A DNA stretch of 64,000 nucleotides, taken from positions 1 to 64,000 of the forward strand of contig NZ_JAHAFS010000008.1 of NCBI RefSeq assembly GCF_018374135.1, given 5' to 3'. Made by a program: the position numbers and the translations under genes. Below the pieces are notes generated by a model. That model was not told the DNA's origin. It saw nothing but the letters and a program-made list of their open reading frames with translations, and searched no databases. Every line of letters begins with the position of its first letter. Within the stretch, counting starts at the first letter, position 1. Below, piece after piece: positions 1 through 8,116 of this stretch. The DNA is from Campylobacter gracilis. GTDB taxonomy: Bacteria > Campylobacterota > Campylobacteria > Campylobacterales > Campylobacteraceae.

Positions 1-121
1 CGCTTTCGATGAGGCGCGCGATAAAGGGCGCCGAGCCGATAGTAAGCGGTACGATCGCCGCGGTGGTGCCGATGCTAGTGCCGATAAGAAGCTTCGTAAT
101 TTGGCAATACGAAATTTCAGA
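1..121 (-). pseudogene. metI: 5'-truncated fragment of a D-methionine ABC transporter permease (MetI-like), running off the left edge
   Basis: The minus strand encodes an open frame whose residues read LLIGTSIGTTAAIVPL and then TIGSAPFIARLIES, a signature stretch of MetI permeases (the membrane part of the MetNIQ methionine importer). In the family this lies about one third of the way into the protein. Here the similarity fades about position 100 and an in-frame stop lies at 122-124, with no start codon between. The N-terminal third is therefore missing and AT-rich non-coding DNA replaces it. I read this as a remnant or a rearrangement breakpoint; the rest lies outside the window. Confidence 0.6.
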
Positions 122-148
122 TTAAAATTTCTCGAGCATTCAAACTTG

Positions 149-193
149 AAATTTTAAGAAATCAAGCAATTTAAATTTAGATTTCTTAAATTT
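149..193. terminator. AT-rich inverted repeat after the ftsA-ftsZ operon
   Basis: AAATTTTAAGAAATC (149-163) is mirrored by GATTTCTTAAATTT (180-193), with one extra base in the first arm. It lies just past the stop of the last gene of the leftward operon and could end transcription or shield the 3' end. It has little G+C in the stem, so it is a weak terminator candidate. Confidence 0.3.
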
Positions 194-197
194 AATT

Positions 198-710
198 CTA
201 TAAAATTTTAGCCTTTGCGGTTACGGATTTTATTTTAAGTTCATACACTTTCATGCGTTTTAGGGATGCTCTAGATGCGAACTCCACGCGCGACATGTAG
301 TTTGGGGTGTATTTTTCGCACAGTATCCGCAGAGCGTAAATTTTACGCTCGTCATCTAACACTTCGTTTGCTTCGCAAACGGCGATCGCGCTGCGGTACT
401 CCGTCGTATAAACTTTCGATCCTAGCGCTTCCGCGTCGTTTGCGATAGATCGATATTCTTCATCGATTGGGGTAGGAACGCGGTTGTAGCTAACAAAAAC
501 CGCCGTTACCGTGCGTCCGTTTTGAAAGAGTTTTGCCTTCGTGCCGGCAGGCGCACCGTGGATATAAATAGCGTCCGCATCGCGCACGGGCGAGATAGGC
601 ACGCTAAAAATTTCGCCGCTTTCGTCTATGCAGCTAAGCGTAGCATATTCGCTCTCGTCGATGATTTTTAACGCCTCATCTTCGCTTAGCTGCCTATCTC
701 GTCTGCGCAT
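198..710 (-). CDS. NimA-like pyridoxamine 5'-phosphate oxidase family flavin-binding protein
   Basis: A 170-residue protein that starts MRRRDRQLSEDEAL, the opening typical of the NimA/COG3467 branch of the split-barrel FMN-binding (PNPOx-like) fold. Next comes the barrel strand pattern YATLSCIDESGEIFSVPIS and the segment IYIHGAPAGTKAKLFQ, where family members bind flavin phosphate. These proteins reduce or sequester small substrates; the one known role, in some members, is nitroimidazole reduction. The substrate here is unknown. The gene is read leftward directly after ftsZ with no gap, so it probably shares the ftsA-ftsZ transcript. Family assignment is firm; function is not. Confidence 0.8.
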   Translation of the reverse strand: MRRRDRQLSEDEALKIIDESEYATLSCIDESGEIFSVPISPVRDADAIYIHGAPAGTKAKLFQNGRTVTAVFVSYNRVPTPIDEEYRSIANDAEALGSKVYTTEYRSAIAVCEANEVLDDERKIYALRILCEKYTPNYMSRVEFASRASLKRMKVYELKIKSVTAKAKIL

Positions 711-1871
711 TTAGTCCATCTGGTTGCGTAGAAATGCGGGCTCATCGAGCTCGTCGTAGGTTTCGTCTCCGTTAAAATCGCCGCTACTTACCTTTTGTCT
801 AGAAAAGATAGAATTTCGACCCATGCTCTCTAAAAGCGCCTTCCTGCGATCTGCTACGTTATCGCTGGCGACCTGCTTTTTTTCTTCGATGCTCCTTTCA
901 AAGCCAGTGGCGATGAGAGTAACCTCGACGCGGTTATTTTCCATCTTAGGATCGGTGGTAGTGCCCCAGGTAACGTCAGCGTCCTTATCCACGGTATCTT
1001 CGATGATATTCATAGCAGATTCGATCTCAAGCAAGGAACAATCAGGCGACATCTTAAAATGCACTAGCACGCCCATAGCACCGTGGATGGAGGTATTGTC
1101 CAAAAGCGGAGATTGGATCGCGCTTTTTAGCGCTTCCTCCGCCGCGCCATCACCTTCGCTAACGCCGATACCCATAAGCGCCAAACCGCGATGCGTCATT
1201 ACCTTTTTGACGTCGGCATAATCGACGTTGATATCGCTGTCACCGGACTCTAAGATCACGGAGATCATGCCGTTTACGGCTTGGAATAGGACATTATCTA
1301 CAATCTTAAAGGCATCTTTTAGGCCGGTTTTTTTGTCGATGATCTTTAATAAATTTTGATTTGGGATAACGATTATGGAATCGCACTCTTTTTTAAGCTC
1401 TTCAAGACCCTCTTGTGCTAATCGCATGCGCTTTTTACCCTCAAAACCGAAAGGGGTAGTAACGACGCCGATGGTTAGCGCTTTTTTCTCTTTCGCAGCT
1501 TTTGCAACGATAGGTGCAGCGCCGGTGCCGGTACCGCCGCCTAGACCGGAGCCCACGAAAACGATGTCGGAGTAGTCCAAGCGGTCCTTAAGATCGTCGT
1601 AGTTCTCCTCTGCAGCCATTTTAGCAAGCGCTGGATCCATACCGCAGCCAAGGCCTTTGGTAGTGTTTTCGCCTAGTAAAATTCTAGTATTTGCGATCGA
1701 CTTTTCTAACGCCTGTGCGTCGGTGTTAGCCACCATAAGCTCAACGTCGGTCTTGGTAAATCCTTCGCGGATCATGTGATTTATCATGTTGCATCCGCCA
1801 CCGCCGACGCCGATAACCTTCATCTTGGCACCGTAGATGCCCTTTCTTTCTTCCATGCTGTATCCTTTCAC
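711..1871 (-). CDS. ftsZ: Cell division GTPase FtsZ
   Basis: FtsZ polymerises at mid-cell into the Z ring that organises division. The tubulin signature GGGTGTGAAP is at residues 111-120, the N-terminal nucleotide-binding run GVGGGGCNMI at 21-30, and the C-terminal peptide DEPAFLRNQ, which docks to FtsA, closes the protein. Length (386 aa) is normal. Two starts are possible: GTG at 1871, preceded by AAGGAG six bases upstream, and ATG at 1856, preceded by AAAGGA six bases upstream; both have good ribosome sites. It follows ftsA by 22 bases on the same strand. Confidence 0.97.
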   Translation of the reverse strand: MKGYSMEERKGIYGAKMKVIGVGGGGCNMINHMIREGFTKTDVELMVANTDAQALEKSIANTRILLGENTTKGLGCGMDPALAKMAAEENYDDLKDRLDYSDIVFVGSGLGGGTGTGAAPIVAKAAKEKKALTIGVVTTPFGFEGKKRMRLAQEGLEELKKECDSIIVIPNQNLLKIIDKKTGLKDAFKIVDNVLFQAVNGMISVILESGDSDINVDYADVKKVMTHRGLALMGIGVSEGDGAAEEALKSAIQSPLLDNTSIHGAMGVLVHFKMSPDCSLLEIESAMNIIEDTVDKDADVTWGTTTDPKMENNRVEVTLIATGFERSIEEKKQVASDNVADRRKALLESMGRNSIFSRQKVSSGDFNGDETYDELDEPAFLRNQMD

Positions 1872-1893
1872 GAGTATCTCCTTAGCTTAAATT

Positions 1894-3261
1894 TTAAAAC
1901 CAATTTTTCATAGACGACCAAATTTTATTGAAAAAATTCTGTCCCTCTTTTTTGGGAAGTTGGATATTTAAATCCTCCTTCTTAGCCGCACCGCTATCCG
2001 CTCTGACGCCCTCTTTTTCTATCGCCTTACTGACCTCTTTTTCATAATATTCGTTCACGTTTCGCTTCGGAGCCTTGTTTATCACTTCATCTTTGTAGCG
2101 GAGTTTGCCGTTAGAGTCCATCTCGTAAGGAGTGAATTCGCCGAAGCCATACATGCAAAGTCCTAGTGCGCAAGAATTTGAAATATCGTCGGCGATCTCG
2201 TGCAGGCCGCCCACGCTCTTTGCTCTTGCAACCCTAACGGATGTGTTATCAAAAACTATCGCCGCTAAATCGCGCACGTCGTCTAGCTTCGCCATGCCGC
2301 CGGTAATAACTATACCTGCGCCTATACGATCTTTGTAGCCGCTTCTTTCGATCTTATCGGCTATCATATCGAAGGTCTCTTTAACGCGAGCGAGGATGAC
2401 CTGAGAGATGATCTCAAGGCTTATGATGTGGTTTTCCGACTCGCTATCTCCTAAAGCAGGCAGCTCAACTTCGCTATTGCCTTGGTTAATTAGATCGTTG
2501 TAGGTGATCTTTATGTTTTCCGCATACGGAAGCGGCGTGTGCAGAGCGCGCGATAGATCGTTAGTAACGTTATTGGAGCCGAACATAACCACATCGTTAT
2601 AGCGTAAGGAATTTCCCAGGTGGATGACTATATCGCACGTAGCGCCACCCATATCGATCAGCACAACGCCTAGCTCTTTTTCGTCCTTGCTAAGCGTAGA
2701 TATAGAAGATGCATAGCCCGAAAGGACGATGTTGTCGACCTTTACGCCCGCCATCTCAACGGATTTTTTCAAATTTTTAATCGAGCTTTCCGGTGCGATG
2801 ACGATGTGCGTAGATACCTCTAGACGCGTGCCGCTCATACCGAGGGGATCCTCGATGTGTTCCTGCTCATCAACTCTGAAATCATACGGAAGCACGTGCA
2901 AAATTACGCTATCGCTAGGCACGTTAGCCTGTGCTTCGGCAACCTGCATAGCGCGCTTTATTTCGTCTAGTCCGATCTCATTTTCCATAGTTATGACGCC
3001 GCGAGATTTAACGCTTTTGGCATATGAGCCGGAGATAGATATAATGGCTTTATCATAGCTTCTACCAGCGCCTTTTACTGCTGCTTTCACCGCCTGTTTT
3101 ATTGAGCCAGCGGCTTGCTCTATGTTTGTTATGACGCCCTTTTTGATACCTAAAGTATCGGCTCCGCCAACGCCTAAGACCGTAAAAATGCCATCATTTT
3201 TAGCGATTATCGCGCGAATTTTAGTTGAGCCTATATCTAGACCTAAAATATACTCACTCAC
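1894..3261 (-). CDS. ftsA: Cell division protein FtsA
   Basis: FtsA is an actin-like ATPase that tethers FtsZ filaments to the inner membrane. The protein opens with the phosphate-1 motif ILGLDIGSTKIRA, carries VVLIDMGGATCDI (phosphate-2) near residue 200 and GIVITGGMAKLDD (adenosine motif) near 320. The last residues, NFFNKIWSSMKNWF, form the expected amphipathic membrane-targeting helix. At 455 aa it is slightly longer than E. coli FtsA because of a charged linker before that helix. It overlaps the upstream chaperone gene by 8 bases, which suggests translational coupling. Confidence 0.96.
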   Translation of the reverse strand: MSEYILGLDIGSTKIRAIIAKNDGIFTVLGVGGADTLGIKKGVITNIEQAAGSIKQAVKAAVKGAGRSYDKAIISISGSYAKSVKSRGVITMENEIGLDEIKRAMQVAEAQANVPSDSVILHVLPYDFRVDEQEHIEDPLGMSGTRLEVSTHIVIAPESSIKNLKKSVEMAGVKVDNIVLSGYASSISTLSKDEKELGVVLIDMGGATCDIVIHLGNSLRYNDVVMFGSNNVTNDLSRALHTPLPYAENIKITYNDLINQGNSEVELPALGDSESENHIISLEIISQVILARVKETFDMIADKIERSGYKDRIGAGIVITGGMAKLDDVRDLAAIVFDNTSVRVARAKSVGGLHEIADDISNSCALGLCMYGFGEFTPYEMDSNGKLRYKDEVINKAPKRNVNEYYEKEVSKAIEKEGVRADSGAAKKEDLNIQLPKKEGQNFFNKIWSSMKNWF

Positions 3262-4711
3262 TGTCTTTACCTTTAAAATATCTTTCGGTTTTATAGCGCT
3301 TTTCTAGCATTTTGGTTAGATCGTCTTGTAGATTGGAATTTAATAACGCGGTTATCCTATCGGCTACGATCGCTTTTTCTTTATCTATCTCTTCGCTGTT
3401 GCCTAGGCTCTGCTGTGAAATTTTATACACTACGGCTTTGTTATCAAACATCACTATCCCTTCTTTTACAGGCTTATTAAACATATCGATAAGAAATTTA
3501 TAAAATTCGTCATCACTTAGCTTGGTATTATTTTTACTATTAAGAGATAGCATCCCGAAATCTTCGCCTTTGAAATTTTTAAGCGCATCTTGGGCTCTTT
3601 TTTCAAGTAGCTCTTTACGTTTTTTCGTTTCAAATTCTTTAGAAGCCAAAGACTTAGCCTCTTCAAAGCTCATCTGCCTAGGCTGCTCTACACCGTTTAG
3701 TTTAGCAATCAAATATCCGCCTTTGTACTCGAAAGGCTTGATGACATCCCCTGGCTTTGCGACCTCAATCTCAGATATTGGAAAATTGCTAGCTGTAACA
3801 ACTATAGTTTCATTAGTATCGAGCTTGCCTTTCTTGATCTCTAAGTAATCCTTTGTAGCGTCTTTTTTAACCTGATCCATGCGGTAATCTTTTAGGACGT
3901 TAGGTTTAGCCTCTGCAAAATCCAATAATTTATCATCCAAGCTTCTGTACTCGCCTCTGTGTTCTTCATAAAATTTACTTAGTTCCGTATCATTCACATC
4001 GGCATTGCTAGGTACCACAAAATATGCTCCTAGAGTATATTTTTTCTCGGTCATAAAGTGCGATTTCTCGCCTTCCCAAAATTTCTTTAGCTCGTCGTCA
4101 TTAAAAGTGACGTTAGCGTCTGCGTAGATTATCTCTGCAGAAACCTTATCCTGCATTAGCTGCGATGCTGCAAATGCTTCTACGATCTTAGGGCTAGGCG
4201 TTATTTTTAGCGCTTTGCCGAGCTTTTCTAAAGTTAGGACCTTTTGTAGATTGCGCTCAAATTCTTTCTTGGTAAGTCCTGAATTCCTTACGACATTATC
4301 GTAAAGTTCCTTACTAAATGCGCCATTTTCTTGGAAATTCGGCGAGTTTAGCACAAACTCCGCCACATCTTTATCACTAGCCTGAACGCCTAGATCTTTA
4401 GCAAAATTTAGAAAATACGCTTCGCCGATTAGCTGATCTACTGCGATCTGATCTAGATGCATATTTTTGGCTTGCTCTTGAGTAAATTGCCCATCGCTCA
4501 TAGCACTCAGCCTGTTGTATAGTTCGGAATATTTTGTGTTTAATTCTTGATTGGTTATGGAAATCTGCCCTACTCTAGCGATTGAGCCTGCGCGGTTAGC
4601 GTTCATATCATATGCGCCCCAGCCGACGAAACCTGCGCCCACGAAAGCTATCGTGCTTATCCAAATCGTCGGTATAAGCGACTTCTTATGCTTTTGCATC
4701 CATTCTATCAT
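3254..4711 (-). CDS. Membrane-anchored SurA/PpiD-like periplasmic chaperone (peptidyl-prolyl isomerase family)
   Basis: A 485-residue protein with one N-terminal membrane segment (about residues 13-33, SLIPTIWISTIAFVGAGFVG) and a large periplasmic part. The region at about 50-170 (TNQELNTKYSELYNRL, LDQIAVDQLIGEAYFL, FSKELYDNVV) is the SurA/PpiD N-terminal chaperone module. A parvulin-like segment follows, with GYLIAKLNGVEQPRQMSFEEA near residue 330. Such proteins help outer-membrane and secreted proteins fold. Linkage to ftsA and ftsZ matches the C. jejuni order (Cj0694-0696). A promoter must lie in the 130 bases upstream of 4711; I could not pick one with certainty. Confidence 0.85.
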   Translation of the reverse strand: MIEWMQKHKKSLIPTIWISTIAFVGAGFVGWGAYDMNANRAGSIARVGQISITNQELNTKYSELYNRLSAMSDGQFTQEQAKNMHLDQIAVDQLIGEAYFLNFAKDLGVQASDKDVAEFVLNSPNFQENGAFSKELYDNVVRNSGLTKKEFERNLQKVLTLEKLGKALKITPSPKIVEAFAASQLMQDKVSAEIIYADANVTFNDDELKKFWEGEKSHFMTEKKYTLGAYFVVPSNADVNDTELSKFYEEHRGEYRSLDDKLLDFAEAKPNVLKDYRMDQVKKDATKDYLEIKKGKLDTNETIVVTASNFPISEIEVAKPGDVIKPFEYKGGYLIAKLNGVEQPRQMSFEEAKSLASKEFETKKRKELLEKRAQDALKNFKGEDFGMLSLNSKNNTKLSDDEFYKFLIDMFNKPVKEGIVMFDNKAVVYKISQQSLGNSEEIDKEKAIVADRITALLNSNLQDDLTKMLEKRYKTERYFKGKDSE

Positions 4712-4843
4712 CTAAATCCTTAAATAGCTAACTAAAGAAATTTTTTGTTAGTAATTATACAGATAAAACCTTATGTAAGGCTGAAAAATAGGCATTTTTA
4801 GCGAATTATAACACGTTAGTAAATGATTTGGTATACATTAATC

Positions 4844-5404
4844 TTAGCTTAGCAAAAGCAGCTTTGAACTCATTTCTAAAATCGCTATTTTTTTCGCCAT
4901 TTGCTGCGCGCTCCTTGCATGGGCAAAAACCCCATAGCCGCGAATCACCATTATATCGCTATTTTCATTTATCATATAGTTACAAATTTCATACGGCGCG
5001 CGCTCGTGCCAATCGTCGTAGTTCTTAGGATCGTAAATTTCAACGCGCTTAAATTTGCTTACCCCAAAGTAATCTCGTGGCAAAATAAAATCATGCTCCA
5101 GCGTATATGCGACGAGATACGGCGGTGTCGCGTAGGTTACGAATTTCGCCTCTTTTATATTTTTGTAGATATTTATATGTATGTCGCTATCGATGCTAGC
5201 ATCTTGCCAGCGGTAGTCTTTTTTTGAAAACAGCGTTATAAAATCATCTCTATCCAGGCTATCGAAAATCGCGTCTTTTTTGTTGATCAAAAATTGATTT
5301 TCTTTAATTTTTGCTGAAATCGAGCCGTGAAAGATCCCAAAAAGCCTATCTCTAAACATCGAAAGCGAAATTTTTCGTAAAATTTCATAATAATACTCGT
5401 CCAT
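4844..5404 (-). CDS. Class II aldolase/adducin-like protein lacking the zinc ligands (likely pseudoenzyme)
   Basis: A 186-residue protein with the class II aldolase/adducin layout: HGSISAKI near residue 26 (the family GNxS loop), VTYATPPYLVAYTL near 96 (the HxHPP strand) and IRGYGVFAHARSAQQMAKKIAILE near the end (the HGxxxxG helix). Each of the three zinc-binding histidines of fuculose-phosphate aldolase appears replaced: the HNH or HTH position reads TYA and the late histidine position reads RGYG. Metal-dependent aldol chemistry is therefore unlikely. It is read divergently from rsmH with 64 bases between the starts. Real role unknown. Confidence 0.65.
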   Translation of the reverse strand: MDEYYYEILRKISLSMFRDRLFGIFHGSISAKIKENQFLINKKDAIFDSLDRDDFITLFSKKDYRWQDASIDSDIHINIYKNIKEAKFVTYATPPYLVAYTLEHDFILPRDYFGVSKFKRVEIYDPKNYDDWHERAPYEICNYMINENSDIMVIRGYGVFAHARSAQQMAKKIAILEMSSKLLLLS

Positions 5405-5468
5405 CTCTCGCCTTTATAAAAAATTTCGCTATTATATAGGATTAGAAATTTCAAAAGGATAAATTCAG

Positions 5469-6404
5469 GTGCAAGCTCCACATATTCCGGTGCTTTTTTC
5501 GCAAACGATCGCAGCATTTTCGCAGCTTGAGGACGGCTATGTTATCGACTGCACGCTAGGCTACGGAGGGCACAGCGAAGGCATTTTGACCGCTAATCCG
5601 CATCTTAAACTCATCGCCTGCGACAGAGATGCCGAAGCGATAGATTTTTCGCGCGAGCGGCTTAGTAAATTTAAAGATCGCATAGAAATTCACAAAGCAA
5701 AATTTAGCGAAATTTTAAAAATTCTGCCCGAGCAAAAGCTCCGAGCAGTTCGCGGGATATTAGCCGACATCGGCGTTTCATCTCTTCAGTTGGATAAAAA
5801 CTCGCGTGGCTTTTCCACCAAAAGCGACGCGCTGGATATGCGAATGGACGAGAGCGCAGCGCTGGATGCGGCGTATGTCGTAAACCGCTACTCACAAGCG
5901 GATCTGGCGCGCATTTTCCGCGAATATGGCGAGCTAACAAACGCTAACGCAATCGCTTCCAAAATAGCTACTGCGCGGACTAACGCACCACTAACAAGTG
6001 CTAAAGCTTTGGCAAATTTAATCGGAACAAAGCCCGTTAAAGGACGCGGCATCAGCACGGCTACGCTAGCATTTCAGGCGATCCGCATCGAGGTAAACGA
6101 CGAGCTTGGCGAGCTAAAGCGCCTGCTCGCACTTATCGAGCAAAAATCACGCGATTCAATTCTAACTAATGCAACTGTCGCTATAATCTCGTTTCATTCG
6201 CTTGAAGACCGAATAGTAAAGGAGCGATTTAGGGCGTGGGAGCGCGATTGCGTCTGCCCTAGCGAGTTTATGCGCTGCGAATGCGGTGGCGGGCATTCGT
6301 TAGGTAAAATCCTAACCAAAAGCCCTATAATAGCGGACGCGCAGGAACTCGCGCAAAATTCTCGAGCCGCAAGTGCAAAGTTAAGAATTTTTCGACTGAA
6401 ATAA
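5469..6404 (+). CDS. rsmH: 16S rRNA (cytosine-1402-N4)-methyltransferase RsmH (MraW)
   Basis: This SAM-dependent enzyme methylates N4 of C1402 in the ribosomal decoding centre. The SAM loop DCTLGYGGHSEGIL is at residues 27-40, and family markers GILADIGVSSLQLD, RGFSTKSDALDMRMD and IISFHSLEDRIVK follow in order. Length (311 aa) is normal. The start is GTG at 5469 with AAAGGA upstream; the frame has no better ATG near it. The next gene on this strand is an FtsL-like protein 900 bases downstream, a loose echo of the rsmH-ftsL order of division clusters. Confidence 0.96.
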   Translation: MQAPHIPVLFSQTIAAFSQLEDGYVIDCTLGYGGHSEGILTANPHLKLIACDRDAEAIDFSRERLSKFKDRIEIHKAKFSEILKILPEQKLRAVRGILADIGVSSLQLDKNSRGFSTKSDALDMRMDESAALDAAYVVNRYSQADLARIFREYGELTNANAIASKIATARTNAPLTSAKALANLIGTKPVKGRGISTATLAFQAIRIEVNDELGELKRLLALIEQKSRDSILTNATVAIISFHSLEDRIVKERFRAWERDCVCPSEFMRCECGGGHSLGKILTKSPIIADAQELAQNSRAASAKLRIFRLK

Positions 6405-7306
6405 CCGCCTTTGCTTGCTATGAATTTTAAATTTTGACGAAATTTTGTAAAATTTACAGATTTGAAGGCATTAAATTTTAAGATTTTACAAAATTTTAAA
6501 ATTTAGCTTACAAAAATTTTGCTTTTAGAATTTATGATATTTTCAGCATTATTTTAAACACGCAATGGCTAAATCATAGAGTTTAGCGTAAAATATAACG
6601 TTGAATTTTACGCTAAATTTAATGTATAATTTTATGAGATTTAACTGCTGCATATTTTAAAAACTAAATGGGAGCATAGATACAGAACAGAGTGGGAGTT
6701 AAAATTTGGCACCTAAAGTAAGCGGCGTAATGCCAAATCTAGTCCTTTGCTTTAACGAAATTTTGTAAGCGAGCAGTAGTTTCATTGACCTTTTAGACGA
6801 TAGAGCCTATCTTGCAAGCGATATCCTTCGCTTAGCGTTTTAAGGCGCATCGAAGACGCAGTAAAATTTTAAGCGGTTTTTCAGACGATTTGACAAAATT
6901 TTATAAGATAAGCCGAGTAAAGCGAACTTGATTTTTACCTGTAAAAATGAATTTCCAAAGCGAGTGGTGCAAAAAACGAGCTAAATTAACACGATGCTTC
7001 TTTTGAAGCTTCCACTGCTATACAGTATCGTGCAAAGAGCCAGATAAATAAACGCAATAGCCCGCTAAAGTAAAATTTTGATTTTGCTAGCCGAGATATA
7101 ATTTGGCGAGTTAAGATAAAATTCCATTTACCGAGGTAAAATTGCAAAGAAAAATTTTGCTCGTAGCTTTGCTTTTAAATTTTACCTTAACGGCCCATTG
7201 CTAGGTACACGCTAGCTGTGAGCTTCGAGCAGGATTTTATCTTGACGCAGGCGCTTTGGCAGCAAGTAAAAATAGGATCGTGGTTTTAAATTTATGGAGA
7301 TTTTAG
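6405..7306. other. Long intergenic stretch rich in AAATTTT microrepeats and hairpins
   Basis: No credible gene on either strand. The first 300 bases are AT-rich runs of AAATTTTA-type words. From 7113 to 7243 there are nested inverted repeats: AAGATAAAATTCC (7113-7125) with GGATTTTATCTT (7232-7243), and inside them GGTAAAATT-GCAAAG (7135-7149) with CTTTGC (7167-7172) and AATTTTACC (7178-7186). A smaller dyad, ATTTTTAC-N2-GTAAAAAT, is at 6931-6948. The nested block could be a structured RNA leader or a small non-autonomous element; I cannot tell which. Confidence 0.5.
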
Positions 7307-8116
7307 ATGAACAAATATGAATATTTTGCCGACGACGATGACGGGCACGACTTCGCAGGGACATCCGATCTAGCGGGCATAGAGCTTGCGAAAAGACGAG
7401 CTATGGAGGATCTGACGGACGAGGAGATAGAAGATAAGCTTGCCGCGGATCTTGCCGTAAAACGAAACTACGCGGGCGCAGCGGGCGGTTACGACGATTT
7501 TACCGGCTTGGGATTCGAAAGTTCAGGCTTCGCAAACGCCCAAAACTATCTAAATTCCGAAAGCGGCGGAACAAAATTTAATAAAAACAGCAAAGTAAAA
7601 TTAAAAGGACGCGGCGATGCAAATATTTCAGCCGCTCGCGGCAGCGATAATTCCAGCGGAGCGAGCTACGGCGATTTTGCAGGTGCCAATTTTACTGGCA
7701 AGGCGGATTATGCGGCGTTTGCGGGTGCGAACTTTACAGGCACGCAAAATCAAAATTACGCGGATCTGGGCGCGCATGATTATTCAAGCCTTGCCGCAGG
7801 GCGCGGTTACGGCAGTTTCGCGGGCGCGCAGGACGAGCTACTACGCAACTACGACGCCGAGAAAAAAAAGGAGAAAAATCTCACGCTTTATCAGCTTTTA
7901 GTCGTTTATCTGCTGATCGGATTTGCGTTTTTGCTGACGGTGCCGGCGATTTACATCCGCAACGAAATTTATTACATCAGCCGCGACATCGCCGCGCTTC
8001 GTACCAAGCACGAGGTTTTACTTGAGGAAAATCGCGCGCTTAACAACGACATCGAATATCTGCGCTACAAAAATGAAATTTTAGATCCGCAAAGCGTGCA
8101 AGAAAATGGGCGCTGA
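7307..8116 (+). CDS. Single-pass membrane protein with FtsL/DivIC-like C-terminus and Gly/Ala-rich repeat N-terminus
   Basis: The 269-residue protein has two parts. Residues 1-184 are acidic and low in complexity, with two exact FAGANFTG units 14 residues apart and further YGxFAGA variants. Residues about 194-217 (YQLLVVYLLIGFAFLLTVPAIYI region) form one membrane helix, followed by a coiled coil (IAALRTKHEVLLEENRALNN) to the end. A helix followed by a short periplasmic coiled coil, downstream of rsmH, is the layout of FtsL/DivIC divisome proteins; that function is inference. The cytoplasmic repeat part is far longer than in FtsL. It overlaps rmuC by 11 bases. Confidence 0.6.
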   Translation: MNKYEYFADDDDGHDFAGTSDLAGIELAKRRAMEDLTDEEIEDKLAADLAVKRNYAGAAGGYDDFTGLGFESSGFANAQNYLNSESGGTKFNKNSKVKLKGRGDANISAARGSDNSSGASYGDFAGANFTGKADYAAFAGANFTGTQNQNYADLGAHDYSSLAAGRGYGSFAGAQDELLRNYDAEKKKEKNLTLYQLLVVYLLIGFAFLLTVPAIYIRNEIYYISRDIAALRTKHEVLLEENRALNNDIEYLRYKNEILDPQSVQENGR

